Positions 33,750 to 42,918 of a DNA stretch of 64,000 nucleotides are shown here, one piece after another. Made by a program: the position numbers and the translations under genes. The notes beneath the pieces are model-generated. The model worked only from the letters and a program-made list of their open reading frames with translations. It searched no databases and had not been told where the DNA came from. The stretch spans positions 1 through 64,000 of the forward strand of contig NZ_AFGF01000107.1 of assembly GCF_000219125.1 (NCBI RefSeq). The letters are read 5' to 3'. Source of the stretch: Acetonema longum DSM 6540 (GTDB lineage: Bacteria; Bacillota; Negativicutes; Sporomusales; Acetonemataceae). Each line of letters starts with the position of its first letter. The first letter of the stretch is position 1.

Positions 33750-35930
33750 CTACGAGACAATTAGTTTTTTCCACCATCCGGCGGCTCCCTTTTGACCATT
33801 TTCATGATAACCACTGTCGTATTGCTCTCCCCTGATACCGCCAATTCCTCCATCGCAGTTAATTGTACCAGTGTCAATCATCATATTGCGCGTCGATAAA
33901 ATAACACATCCACCTCCGCCGCCACCGCCACCGCCAGTACGATAAGAAACAACTCCGGTCTTTCCATTTTCCCCCTTGGCATTAATGGTACCAGTAAACA
34001 GAAAAGATTCGGCAATACATATTAAACAACCACCGCCACGTCCACCGGAGCCACCAGCGTATGTATTTAGACCAGTAAAGAAACTACTCCCCTTCCCTCC
34101 ATTCCCCCCTTTTTTTAATTGCTGGTACATTAAGCTTCTTCGCTTCCAATAACTGGTCGGAGTATTTCCTGATGAGGCCACCAACAAAGTGGTATCATTA
34201 ATGTTTATTTCAGACACATATCCGTTATCAGTAGCGGCACTGCTATGGCTTCTGCCACCACGTCCGCCAGCACCACCGCCAGTCCCCTTTCCTGCATTGT
34301 GTGGAGCAACGGTTACCGTACCGAAAATCATCGCAGTTCCACGACATTTAATGATTGTTGAAGTGGGAAGCGACAGGGTATGCCCTGGTAATACTATAAA
34401 GTTATTAAACTCATATATCCCTTCGGACAGTGCGACATTTCTCGTCGTGCTAATATAATTTCCGTCTATCCCTGAACCGAAATCCCGCAGCCAATCTGGA
34501 ACGCCGCTCTCGCTCTCGTTTTTATACCTTCTAACCAACCTGCCAATACTTTGATAATCAGCAATAACAGGTTTTCCTACGTCCTCTTCATTAAAGTATA
34601 TTTTCCCCGTATTCCATTCGCCCTGGGTATTATAATTCGCTAAGAATTGCCCCTGTGTCGGTTCTGTCGGAACCTCTGTCATTCGGATACGAACATAATC
34701 AAGACCCAAATGAATGTCCGGAAGAGTGCCTTCCTGCGCCCGTTGCACAATTAAGTTCGTAAGGCCAAGCACATTCGCTCCCGATCTATGTGTGGCCGCT
34801 GTAGTTCCGCCATAAGCACGCGTAACCGTTAATGTATTCCCGTTGATCGAAGCAACCTGCATCTTTTCATTGTCAACTTGAATGACGTCAACACCAGAAA
34901 AACCGGTCCCTGACGCTACCGAAATACTTGTTGCGGATGTACTGGATATAGCGGCAGACAGTTGTGTGATTACTATAGTGGAGTTTGATTTATTCGTAAC
35001 CTTCATGGCTTCGTTTCCAATGACAATAATGTCATTCACCTTATAAAGGTTAAGATCATTCACTGCTATGTTCGTCTGTGTAGTGTTCAGTATAGGGCCC
35101 CTCAACCAATCAAGGAAAGAGACTTTCAAAGTAGACGGGTTTTCCTTTGCCGGGACTCCTTTCAACATAATAAACCCAGCGCTCGGTATCCCTTGCACGT
35201 CTGAAATAATAGGAATCGTCTCTATTTGGTCGGTAGCCTGATTATAGTTATAATCAATGAGTGGAGACAAGTCGCCCTGCGACCTGGTCATGAAATCCTG
35301 GTATCTGCTTACTACCAAAACCGAATCAATAGCATCCGCACCGGTTTGCACCCGGGCAATAAACAATCGCTTCGTCCCGATCCAAGTAGTCCCATTGTAA
35401 TAGAACATCTTCATGGATGATGTGTCAAACCAATGAGCCCCATTATCCATTGCCGGGGCCATCGTTTGATATTTTGGCTGGATCGTGCTATAGCCGAACT
35501 GTAGAGAGTTTTTATCGATTCGTTCTATGTAGAGGTATACCGTTGAATTGGCCGGCAAGTTACTGTATGCGTTAACCACATCATCTGTAACAGATTCAAT
35601 ATAGTCAACAGCCCCCTGCTCATCGCTAAATCCATCAGCGAACGTAACGATTAGGCTTGTGACAGCGGCTTTAATTGTCAAAGACAGCGCGTTAGATCCC
35701 GTCTCTAAAAAATCAAAACCGCCGGTGGCGGTTCTTCCTCTAATAATCGACTGCCTGTTTTCGCTCGGTAATTGCGGCAAACTATTTACACGGCTTCCTA
35801 TTTCATCGTAAAGGGCATTGTCGTTTTCATACAGAGCATCAACAGCCGCATCTAACAGCTGGAATCCCTGCATCCTTTTTGTTCCGCCCTTTACTATATT
35901 CAAAAAATGTGCCCTGTTAAAATGCGTCAC
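33750..35930 (-). CDS. tail fibre/spike protein with glycine-rich C-terminal adhesin
   Basis: A 726-residue protein. The N-terminal 150 residues are helical and likely attach to the tail. Beta-rich repeats with Ser/Thr/Ile patterns follow (about 250-400), including two similar NEAMKVT / NEKMQV segments. Residues 520-715 are a glycine-rich region (GKGTGGGAGGRGG, a nine-glycine run) typical of polyglycine-helix receptor-binding tips. GTG 35930 overlaps the TAG of the preceding hub gene by one base. Its role is host recognition. Confidence 0.83.
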   Translation of the reverse strand: MTHFNRAHFLNIVKGGTKRMQGFQLLDAAVDALYENDNALYDEIGSRVNSLPQLPSENRQSIIRGRTATGGFDFLETGSNALSLTIKAAVTSLIVTFADGFSDEQGAVDYIESVTDDVVNAYSNLPANSTVYLYIERIDKNSLQFGYSTIQPKYQTMAPAMDNGAHWFDTSSMKMFYYNGTTWIGTKRLFIARVQTGADAIDSVLVVSRYQDFMTRSQGDLSPLIDYNYNQATDQIETIPIISDVQGIPSAGFIMLKGVPAKENPSTLKVSFLDWLRGPILNTTQTNIAVNDLNLYKVNDIIVIGNEAMKVTNKSNSTIVITQLSAAISSTSATSISVASGTGFSGVDVIQVDNEKMQVASINGNTLTVTRAYGGTTAATHRSGANVLGLTNLIVQRAQEGTLPDIHLGLDYVRIRMTEVPTEPTQGQFLANYNTQGEWNTGKIYFNEEDVGKPVIADYQSIGRLVRRYKNESESGVPDWLRDFGSGIDGNYISTTRNVALSEGIYEFNNFIVLPGHTLSLPTSTIIKCRGTAMIFGTVTVAPHNAGKGTGGGAGGRGGRSHSSAATDNGYVSEININDTTLLVASSGNTPTSYWKRRSLMYQQLKKGGNGGKGSSFFTGLNTYAGGSGGRGGGCLICIAESFLFTGTINAKGENGKTGVVSYRTGGGGGGGGGCVILSTRNMMIDTGTINCDGGIGGIRGEQYDSGYHENGQKGAAGWWKKLIVS

Positions 35931-37516
35931 TATGACCCCACCTCCGCCACATGAATAATAATTTTGCGTATGGTGATATTGCCGGATTGAATCAGAATTT
36001 TTACATCAAACTCATCAACCCGGTAATTAAACCTCTCATATTTTTCCGTAACCGGCTTCTCCCAGATATCATCGTAGTCACCGAAAATATCTTCTTCGTC
36101 TCCATAAATTTCAATGCCGCCTTGTTCAAAGACAAAAGGCAACCATATATCGCCGATCTGGACAACGCCGGTTCCTTCCGTAGTCGGAAACCAGTACAAT
36201 TCAACTTTTTTAATGACAACATCCGCTGCCGTTGAAAACAATTTTGTGCCAATCAGAGCTTCTTTTTCCACGCCGTCATCTGTAGACAGCTCGTCATCAA
36301 ACTCAACAATGGTATCGCCGATAACGCCCCACATGTTCTCTTGAATGAGCATTAAATCAATAAGGTCCTGAGTAAATAATCGGTGAGTAAAGGACCCAAC
36401 CCAGTCAGCCGACCGCGTAAAATAGTGGTAAATATACACGCTCCCATTTTTGTTGGGTTTTAACCAAGCCTGCTGTTTGGTTGGAATATGCCACACCCTG
36501 GCATCCTGGCTCATCGTTGGCGCCAAGACGGAGTTTATATTTCGTCCAACTTCATTCGATTTAATAGACCCATATTCCTGAACCGTGGCTAAACTATGGA
36601 ATCCATATTGTCCCATGAAAAATACATCGTTTGCCGCAGATATTGCACAAAAGGCATTCATGCAATTCACTCCGCGCGATATCTCCTTCACATTCCAATC
36701 TTTTGACTCATACTCACCGATCACACGGTAAAGGATATTGTTGGACTTAAACACTAAAATGTCTTGGGATAACGGAACAATGGCGACAATATCACCAGAG
36801 TCCTGATATCCCACTTCAATGAACTTTGCATTGGCAGCCTGCGTATCAAATTCCCAGTTTAGAAAATCTCCAGTACCGGAATACCTAAGATAATCTTTAC
36901 AGTCTTTTATGATTGGATTGCCTTCGTCGCCATATGTCGTAATGTTAGCAGACACGGTACAGGAAACTACTACTCGGCCATTTCGCTGAAAGACAATGTT
37001 ACATGGAGCCTGCGTGTTAATGGTAGCAAACCCCATATTCCCTGCAGTAACTAGTGTTGTAATGGGCAATCCTTCGCCAACATCTCCAACGGGGAATAAG
37101 CTTGAAACACCATAAGCCTGCAACAGTCCGCCGGAAGCAATTAAAACAGCTCGCCCATAAAAGCAAAAAACCGGCTTTTCTCTGCCGGATAGTTCTCCTA
37201 TTAAGGTTTTCATATCTGTCGTTCTGTCATAGCTATAAAGGTTTCCACGGACTTTTTTCCCAACATCAGCCACAAACAAAATTGTGTTATGAATCTCATC
37301 GTAAACTGCGGCTATAATAGGTGTTTCATGCCGCATCCTCACACGATACCCGGCCACTGTTTTCAGTTCGCCGGTGATATTATCAAATTCTATGTTTGTT
37401 CCTGTAATTAGAGCATCCGGCGGTAGTGATTCCGGGTTTGATGTATAAACAATGCCACGGCGAAAATCTGATAGGTCAATCACGTTCGACGTTCTATGTT
37501 TTGTTGATCGAAACAT
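35930..37516 (-). CDS. tail hub / stabilisation protein (P22 gp10-like)
   Basis: A 528-residue beta-rich protein built of propeller-like repeats (IAAVYDEIHNTILFVADVG, VYIYHYFTRSADWVGSF) between the adaptor and fibre genes. This is the position and size of the podovirus tail hub that closes the portal channel (P22 gp10, T7 gp12 analogues). GGTGG stands before the ATG. No enzymatic motif is visible. Confidence 0.75.
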   Translation of the reverse strand: MFRSTKHRTSNVIDLSDFRRGIVYTSNPESLPPDALITGTNIEFDNITGELKTVAGYRVRMRHETPIIAAVYDEIHNTILFVADVGKKVRGNLYSYDRTTDMKTLIGELSGREKPVFCFYGRAVLIASGGLLQAYGVSSLFPVGDVGEGLPITTLVTAGNMGFATINTQAPCNIVFQRNGRVVVSCTVSANITTYGDEGNPIIKDCKDYLRYSGTGDFLNWEFDTQAANAKFIEVGYQDSGDIVAIVPLSQDILVFKSNNILYRVIGEYESKDWNVKEISRGVNCMNAFCAISAANDVFFMGQYGFHSLATVQEYGSIKSNEVGRNINSVLAPTMSQDARVWHIPTKQQAWLKPNKNGSVYIYHYFTRSADWVGSFTHRLFTQDLIDLMLIQENMWGVIGDTIVEFDDELSTDDGVEKEALIGTKLFSTAADVVIKKVELYWFPTTEGTGVVQIGDIWLPFVFEQGGIEIYGDEEDIFGDYDDIWEKPVTEKYERFNYRVDEFDVKILIQSGNITIRKIIIHVAEVGS

Positions 37517-37540
37517 CAGAAGTCACCACCTTTATTTGAA

Positions 37541-38134
37541 TCAAAAATACCCCTTGACCAGGGTAAAGTCAGTCGTCATGTTATTCAGCAAGTCCTTAAT
37601 CTGTTCGCCGAAAATTGCCATAAACTGTTCTTCCACATTAACCGAAAACTCATTGCGCATGCCGGCCCGGATCGTTGCGTACTCAACGATGAAATCTTCA
37701 TAATCAGAAGGCCAACCGGAATCAAATTTCTCCAACAACCGTTGCGCCTCCGGGATATAAACAGCAATGAAAGGATATCTTCCATCCGGGATTGGAACCC
37801 AGTGGATGAAGTTCGGTAAAAAATATTTACTTGGCACTCCCGTAGATGTTAAGTCTTGGACTGAATCAAGGTCTACTTTTGTAATCTTTTTTCCGTTGAT
37901 CCGCAACTCCAGTATTTTAACCGCCTTCAAGGACAAGTTACTAGTCGCAACGCCTGGTTCTGTAAATCCAGTTTCAGCCGTGGAAAGCATAAGCGGCGCA
38001 TGCTTAGAAACAGTGCGCCGCAAAAATTTATGACCTTCATTGATGTAATCCAATAATTCTGGTGTTTTGTACCCAATGTTCTGTGTATCAACAATCCGAT
38101 ATCGGACACGCTCTACGAGTTCTGAGACTAACAT
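37541..38134 (-). CDS. head-to-tail adaptor protein
   Basis: A 197-residue protein starting with an amphipathic helix (SELVERVRYRI) and a LLDYINEGHKFLRR segment typical of podovirus adaptors (P22 gp4 / T7 gp11 type), with a C-terminal helical stretch. It would bind under the portal and carry the hub. GGTGAG lies before the ATG. It is the first tail gene after a terminator at 38159-38174. Confidence 0.78.
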   Translation of the reverse strand: MLVSELVERVRYRIVDTQNIGYKTPELLDYINEGHKFLRRTVSKHAPLMLSTAETGFTEPGVATSNLSLKAVKILELRINGKKITKVDLDSVQDLTSTGVPSKYFLPNFIHWVPIPDGRYPFIAVYIPEAQRLLEKFDSGWPSDYEDFIVEYATIRAGMRNEFSVNVEEQFMAIFGEQIKDLLNNMTTDFTLVKGYF

Positions 38135-38158
38135 TGTCTCACCGTCCTAAAATAAAAT

Positions 38159-38174
38159 AGAGCCTTGCGGCTCT
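38159..38174 (-). terminator. terminator between fibre cassette and tail genes
   Basis: A 6-bp stem (38159-38164 with 38169-38174), TTGC loop, and an ATTTTATTTT tail on the minus strand. T-rich on the other side too, so possibly bidirectional. Confidence 0.7.
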
Positions 38175-38185
38175 TTTTCAATGAA

Positions 38186-38761
38186 TTACACGTTAACTTT
38201 TTGTTCCCAGTCAACGCCTGTCACAATGGTGTCAATCTCTTCAATCGACTGCGCCCTCTCGATGGCGTTTTTGTACTCACTACATAAATATAACTTTCGA
38301 TATTTCCAATCTGCTGCGGCAATCATCACGGCCTGAAATTGCTCGTATGTATGCGGATACCATTCCTTTGTGACATCATCAGTATTCCATATGCGGTATG
38401 ATGTCGGTTTCCCGGTTGACTGTGCTACTTGCATAGCCTGAGCAAAATTAATTTGATCAACTATATCAGTATCGTACCGGTGCTGTTCGCCCAGAACATC
38501 ACAATAAAAACCAGATAGCAATATCCGGCCGCAGGCGTCGTTAACTTCCGCAACTTTCCATTGCTTGTAATCTTTCAGACTCGGCACATATGGCTCAGGT
38601 TCTGGTTGCGGCTCTACAGCTTTTAGGGCAGGTCCGTTGCCATCCCAATAATATTTCGACCAATCAATAGGAGATTTGGACTGATACCAACCATCAGGCG
38701 GGTTGTCGCCATAGTAGGTTTTTACTGCCGTATCTCCCTCGATTAGGTATGCGTACATCAT
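38186..38761 (-). CDS. tail fibre-associated protein with DUF4376-type domain
   Basis: A 191-residue protein. After a short N-terminal segment and a Pro/Glu linker, residues 65-185 match the DUF4376 pattern found at the ends of phage tail fibres: WKVAEVNDACGRIL, the FYCDVLGEQHRYDTD segment, and the late QFQAVMIAAADWK. It overlaps the propeller gene by ATGA. It is probably a fibre tip or fibre-assembly partner. Confidence 0.78.
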   Translation of the reverse strand: MMYAYLIEGDTAVKTYYGDNPPDGWYQSKSPIDWSKYYWDGNGPALKAVEPQPEPEPYVPSLKDYKQWKVAEVNDACGRILLSGFYCDVLGEQHRYDTDIVDQINFAQAMQVAQSTGKPTSYRIWNTDDVTKEWYPHTYEQFQAVMIAAADWKYRKLYLCSEYKNAIERAQSIEEIDTIVTGVDWEQKVNV

Positions 38762-39732
38762 AGGTCGCCCCCTATCACAAAAGAGTAAGATTGCACCGCC
38801 GGCTCGTCCCCGCCAACATAAATCTTTGCCAAACGAGTGTTTGTCAAAGAATACAAGTACCCATCTGCATATGCCAACCCCCTACACTGCACAAAAGAAC
38901 CTAAATCCGCGTGCCAAATTGTATCGACAATTTGCATCGTATTCGGGTCAACCTTGATAATGCTATTCGGACTTGTGCGACATTGTACGTATAGATATCC
39001 ACCTACTGCCAAGCACCTTTCAGGGTTGGTATTTTCATTGTTACCCGCCCCCAAAGGAAGGGTCGTTACAGTCACACCCTCTTGAGTGAAATTGCTTAAA
39101 TCGACTTTCGCAATTTTTCCAGGGGCCATGTACATTGGCGAATACAAATGATCTCCGATTATACTGACATCATTACAACGGTTATTTATAACTGTGGGAA
39201 AGGATAGGTTTGCAACAGTCTCCAAGGTGTCTAAATTAATTTTTGTAAAGGCACCTGGCGTCATGCTATTAGCTGTATAAAGATACCTGCCGCTTATAAC
39301 TGCACCAGAACACGTTCTGGTGCGGGCGTCAGAAGAATAATACCTTGTTGCTAAAGAGAGGCCCCCTTTAGTGTATTTGTCCCTATATCCGTTTGCCATT
39401 ATAAAGTATACATAGTTAGCGTCTGTAGTAACCGCATGTAGCATATTCCCGTTTGCCCTGGCTACGGGAGTAATCAAGCCTGCCGCGTAATCGACTTTCA
39501 ACACATAAGCCCCGGAATAGTAAGCCCCATACACTAATCCGTCACTATACACTGCGCCACGAATATCGTTCGAAGATACAGAGGATATTTGCGTGTTATC
39601 GACCAGTGCCAAAGTGTCTAAATTATATCTCCGTATAGCCGTTGGATGATACACAAATACGTACAAATATCCTCCGCCAACCGTTACCGCTGTGCCAGAC
39701 GGCGATATTGCAATCGAACTAACTAACTCCAT
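38758..39732 (-). CDS. beta-propeller protein of the fibre cassette
   Basis: A 324-residue protein with six to seven repeats of an NHL/YVTN-like blade (GGGYLYVFVYHP, DANYVYFIMANG, SGRYLYTANS, IGDHLYSPMY, VGGYLYVQCRTS, ADGYLYSLTN). It lies between a collagen-like fibre and a DUF4376 protein, with AGGAGGG before the ATG and an ATGA overlap downstream, so the three form one cassette. It probably provides a receptor-binding head; no catalytic residues are recognised. Confidence 0.75.
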   Translation of the reverse strand: MELVSSIAISPSGTAVTVGGGYLYVFVYHPTAIRRYNLDTLALVDNTQISSVSSNDIRGAVYSDGLVYGAYYSGAYVLKVDYAAGLITPVARANGNMLHAVTTDANYVYFIMANGYRDKYTKGGLSLATRYYSSDARTRTCSGAVISGRYLYTANSMTPGAFTKINLDTLETVANLSFPTVINNRCNDVSIIGDHLYSPMYMAPGKIAKVDLSNFTQEGVTVTTLPLGAGNNENTNPERCLAVGGYLYVQCRTSPNSIIKVDPNTMQIVDTIWHADLGSFVQCRGLAYADGYLYSLTNTRLAKIYVGGDEPAVQSYSFVIGGDL

Positions 39733-39740
39733 AAGCCCTC

Positions 39741-41639
39741 CTATTCAAATTCCGGATAGACATTGAGCATTTTAATGTTCGTCGCCGCACTCTCGACCTT
39801 GTACCAGAAGGTATCCCCCACCGCATATGGCACTGCTGTCACATCAGTTGTCGCCTCTGCAGTCGAAAACGAAAAGCTGTATTGTTCGGCATCGTTTTTA
39901 TATAGTCTTAATGTGACTTCGGAATTAGGAACAATGCCTGCATTTAAACTCGTATTATCTGTTGATTGTACTGTCAAAGTTTTTAACGTTCTGGCAGACC
40001 GCAGTAAAAGAATTGCAGAACAGGAATTGTTGACCGGATTGATAATTGGTATTGCGACACTGGGCGCAACCTGCCTGACCTGACCAATACTTGTCTCTAT
40101 AACAACGTCGCCGCTACCGTCGAAACTGACACTTCCAGTTACATCGCCTTCAAGAGAGATTGTTCGTGCAGTATCTAGTTTTCTTGCGTTTCGTCTATCC
40201 TTTACAATCCACGTGACAGCTCCATCCGTTACTATCTCTCCAAGTGCCGGCCATTCCGGTTCTGTCTCGTAAGCAATACCGCCAATTACGCATTCGGCAT
40301 AAGCATAACTGGGAAGCTTAGTGCTGAAAATGATTTCTCCTATGGTATAGTTTGCCCCTGAAATCCATGGAGGGAACTGAATACCCTGCGGTCCCTGTGG
40401 ACCGGCGGGTCCCTGTGATCCTTGTAGTCCCTTTGGACCCTGCGGTCCCTGTGGACCATACATCGCCAGAAGTGCCCAATACGACTCTGACGATTCGTCG
40501 CCACTAGGAGGCATGTTCGTGTTCCCGGATAAACAGAAATACGATGCTCCCTCGTACCCAACAGCGTCGTTCTGAAAATAAGTTGTTGTTGAGTTCCACG
40601 CACCCTGCCACGCAAGGCCGATAGGACTTGCCGCTCCTGGAGCCCCCTGCAAGCCAGGCTCCCCGATTGGTCCTTGAACTCCTTGCATGCCTTGCGGCCC
40701 CTGTTCTCCTTGCGGTCCCATGGGACCCATTGGCCCCGGCGGTCCTTCCGGTCCCGGTTCTCCTATATTGCCGGGATCTCCTTGTTGACCAGCCGGACCG
40801 GTTTCGCCCTTTTCGACGATGAGATTCCAATATATTTCTGAAGCTACATCTCCTGTCGGATAGATAGCCGAGTTGTTTTCTAAGCAATAATAAGCCGAAC
40901 CATCGTATCGTACAGCATCTCGCTCTACATATGTTTCGGAGTCATCCCACTCGCCGCGCCAATTCACCCCAACAGGTCCTATAGGACCTTGTAGTCCTTG
41001 CGGCCCCTGCGATCCCTGAATGCCCTGTGGTCCCTGCGGACCTACAGCACCTTGAGAAGCAAGTAGGGCCCAATAAGTACTTGATGACGGGTCTCCGGTT
41101 GGCGGAACGTTTGTATGTTCAGTTAGACAAAAATAAGATGCTCCACTGTAGCCCACCGCATCGTCTTTAACGTAGGCCGTTCCATTATCCCATAATCCGC
41201 GCCACGTTAGCCCAGCCGGCCCAACAGGTCCCGCAGGTCCCGGCAGTCCCTGTTCTCCTTGCGGTCCCGGTGGTCCTTGAACACCTTGCGGACCTGTCTC
41301 ACCGGTTGGCCCAGCAGGACCTTCTGGCCCTTGTTCACCAACGTCTCCCTGCGGTCCTTGCAATCCCATTGGCCCCTGTGGTCCCTGTTGACCTGTCAGT
41401 CCTTGCGGCCCTCGTTCACCTTGAGGGCCAATTGCCCCTCTTAACCCCTGTGGTCCCTGCGGACCGGTGGGGCCGGGTGGTCCCTGAGCGCCCTCTATCT
41501 CTTCAATTTGTTCTCGAATTTCATCCGCTACTTCTGTAATTACCGCATTTGTTTTGTCGCTTGACCATACCTTATCTGTGCTGATATTCTGGTCGTCAAT
41601 AGTAGCCAGACCTGCTGCTTGTCCCCATAGACCGGGCAT
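39741..41639 (-). CDS. collagen-like tail fibre with repeated carbohydrate-binding-like modules
   Basis: A 632-residue protein: Gly-X-Y triplet tracts (GPQGPQG types) alternate with three copies of a roughly 55-residue module beginning W-R/Q-G-x-W and containing DAVxYxGxxYxC (about residues 148-203, 228-283 and 345-400). A different beta module and a C-terminal beta-sandwich follow. The modules resemble chitin/carbohydrate-binding domains. The collagen tracts should form a trimeric stalk. GGGGGTG precedes the ATG. The DNA is highly repetitive, so copy-number variation is likely. Confidence 0.88.
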   Translation of the reverse strand: MPGLWGQAAGLATIDDQNISTDKVWSSDKTNAVITEVADEIREQIEEIEGAQGPPGPTGPQGPQGLRGAIGPQGERGPQGLTGQQGPQGPMGLQGPQGDVGEQGPEGPAGPTGETGPQGVQGPPGPQGEQGLPGPAGPVGPAGLTWRGLWDNGTAYVKDDAVGYSGASYFCLTEHTNVPPTGDPSSSTYWALLASQGAVGPQGPQGIQGSQGPQGLQGPIGPVGVNWRGEWDDSETYVERDAVRYDGSAYYCLENNSAIYPTGDVASEIYWNLIVEKGETGPAGQQGDPGNIGEPGPEGPPGPMGPMGPQGEQGPQGMQGVQGPIGEPGLQGAPGAASPIGLAWQGAWNSTTTYFQNDAVGYEGASYFCLSGNTNMPPSGDESSESYWALLAMYGPQGPQGPKGLQGSQGPAGPQGPQGIQFPPWISGANYTIGEIIFSTKLPSYAYAECVIGGIAYETEPEWPALGEIVTDGAVTWIVKDRRNARKLDTARTISLEGDVTGSVSFDGSGDVVIETSIGQVRQVAPSVAIPIINPVNNSCSAILLLRSARTLKTLTVQSTDNTSLNAGIVPNSEVTLRLYKNDAEQYSFSFSTAEATTDVTAVPYAVGDTFWYKVESAATNIKMLNVYPEFE

Positions 41640-41665
41640 GATCGCACCCCCAATAATAAATAATA

Positions 41666-41691
41666 GAGAGGCAGGAATGCCCTGCCCCTCT
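41666..41691 (-). terminator. terminator after the major capsid gene
   Basis: A GC-rich stem (41668-41675 with 41681-41690, imperfect) followed on the minus strand by a TATTATTTATTATT tail. It would limit read-through from the highly expressed capsid gene into the fibre genes. Confidence 0.8.
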
Positions 41692-41702
41692 TGTAACTAA
41701 CC

Positions 41703-42914
41703 CTAGTCGGCGGCTGCGCCAGTCAGCACCTTGAGGCAGGCGAAGTCCTCGCCGTTAAACTTGGCTTTTTCGGCGCCCCAGATCATGCCAGTCGAAATAC
41801 CAACTTTGTTTTTATAATCTCTTTCATCTTCTACCCATTCAGGCTCCTGCGCAATTGCCATGCCGCAGGCCTGTGCCCCCAAGAACAGAGAATGGGCGAC
41901 GTTCGCGCCAGAAGCGCCGGAGAGAGAAATGTTGATGTTTTCATGACTATGAATCACACAACCATCATATATCCCTGTCATGCCGGTAAAGATCGGGTTT
42001 TTGCTCCCACGAACGTTAGCATACTTCTGTGCCTCGTACCAGACCGGATCGGCCCACAGATCGCGTTCCTGCCACGGATGAATGACCATGACAAACAGTT
42101 CCTGCCCGTCGACGTTTACAGGGCGCATATTGCAACGCGCACCAGGGTAGCGTTTGCAACCCATTGCATTGCCGGAAGACGCCGTCTTCCACTTCATATG
42201 CACTTTTGCCGAAGTGTCGCTGTATACTTCGACAATAATACGTTCCTGAGACGCTACAGTTACCACGTCGCCCACCTTTAATTCGGTGGTAAATTCAGTG
42301 GTTGTGCCAGTGATAATGTACGAATCAGCTTGCACAGCAACAGTGCCGGTCAACGTTACATTTACCGGCGATCCGGCCAGCTTTGCCTTGCGTTTTGCCC
42401 TGGAAATTAAAGAAGCCGTGAACTTGTCAGTATCAGTGAGCAAGTTCTCGGCTTTACTACCTGCGGATAATTGTCGGTTCGGGCTGGCCGTCGTGGACAG
42501 AGCCTTAAAGATATCATAGTCAATCTTTTCTTTCAGCCACATCGACAAGCCATCGCGTCCATCACGGCGCATTTTGAGTTGGGTTTTTTGCTCTTCGAAG
42601 CGACCCTTGATGATCGTAGCATGGCGAATCTGATCCACCACAACGCTGAAATCCTGGTACATTAAGGGTTCTTCATTGCCTTCCAGGACATCGTCGCCGG
42701 TGACGCCGGGACCGATTAATTTCGGCAGCAGCGGAACGACAATTCTGTCGCCGGCTTCTTTTTTCAGATCCGTCATTTTGGTGATGATGCTATTCGGGCC
42801 TTCCCCGATGAATTTATTCCAATACAGTTCCTTCTTGGTAGTTTCCCAAAGTACCCGTCTCCAGTAGCGTTCTACCAGATTCGCTGGTACCCTGGTCTGA
42901 TTGTCAACTTCCAT
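41703..42914 (-). CDS. major capsid protein, N4-gp56 family
   Basis: A 403-residue protein with the hallmarks of this HK97-fold family: LVERYWRRVLWETTKKELYW near the start, FIGEGPNSII, the conserved LGPGVTGDD-like stretch (LIGPGVTGDDVLEGNEEPL, about residues 66-84), DQIRHATIIKGR and LKEKIDYDIFKAL. A beta-rich insertion at about 185-250 (TGTVAVQADSYIITG to MKWKTASS) is not part of the core fold and may be a surface domain. It follows the scaffold gene by 4 nt and GGGGGAT precedes the ATG. Confidence 0.92.
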   Translation of the reverse strand: MEVDNQTRVPANLVERYWRRVLWETTKKELYWNKFIGEGPNSIITKMTDLKKEAGDRIVVPLLPKLIGPGVTGDDVLEGNEEPLMYQDFSVVVDQIRHATIIKGRFEEQKTQLKMRRDGRDGLSMWLKEKIDYDIFKALSTTASPNRQLSAGSKAENLLTDTDKFTASLISRAKRKAKLAGSPVNVTLTGTVAVQADSYIITGTTTEFTTELKVGDVVTVASQERIIVEVYSDTSAKVHMKWKTASSGNAMGCKRYPGARCNMRPVNVDGQELFVMVIHPWQERDLWADPVWYEAQKYANVRGSKNPIFTGMTGIYDGCVIHSHENINISLSGASGANVAHSLFLGAQACGMAIAQEPEWVEDERDYKNKVGISTGMIWGAEKAKFNGEDFACLKVLTGAAAD

Positions 42915-42918
42915 TTAT

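Noticed and set aside
40383-41490. Regularly spaced short repeats, CRISPR-like at first sight
   Set aside because: They are in-frame Gly-X-Y collagen codons within one coding gene, with no conserved repeat/spacer lengths.
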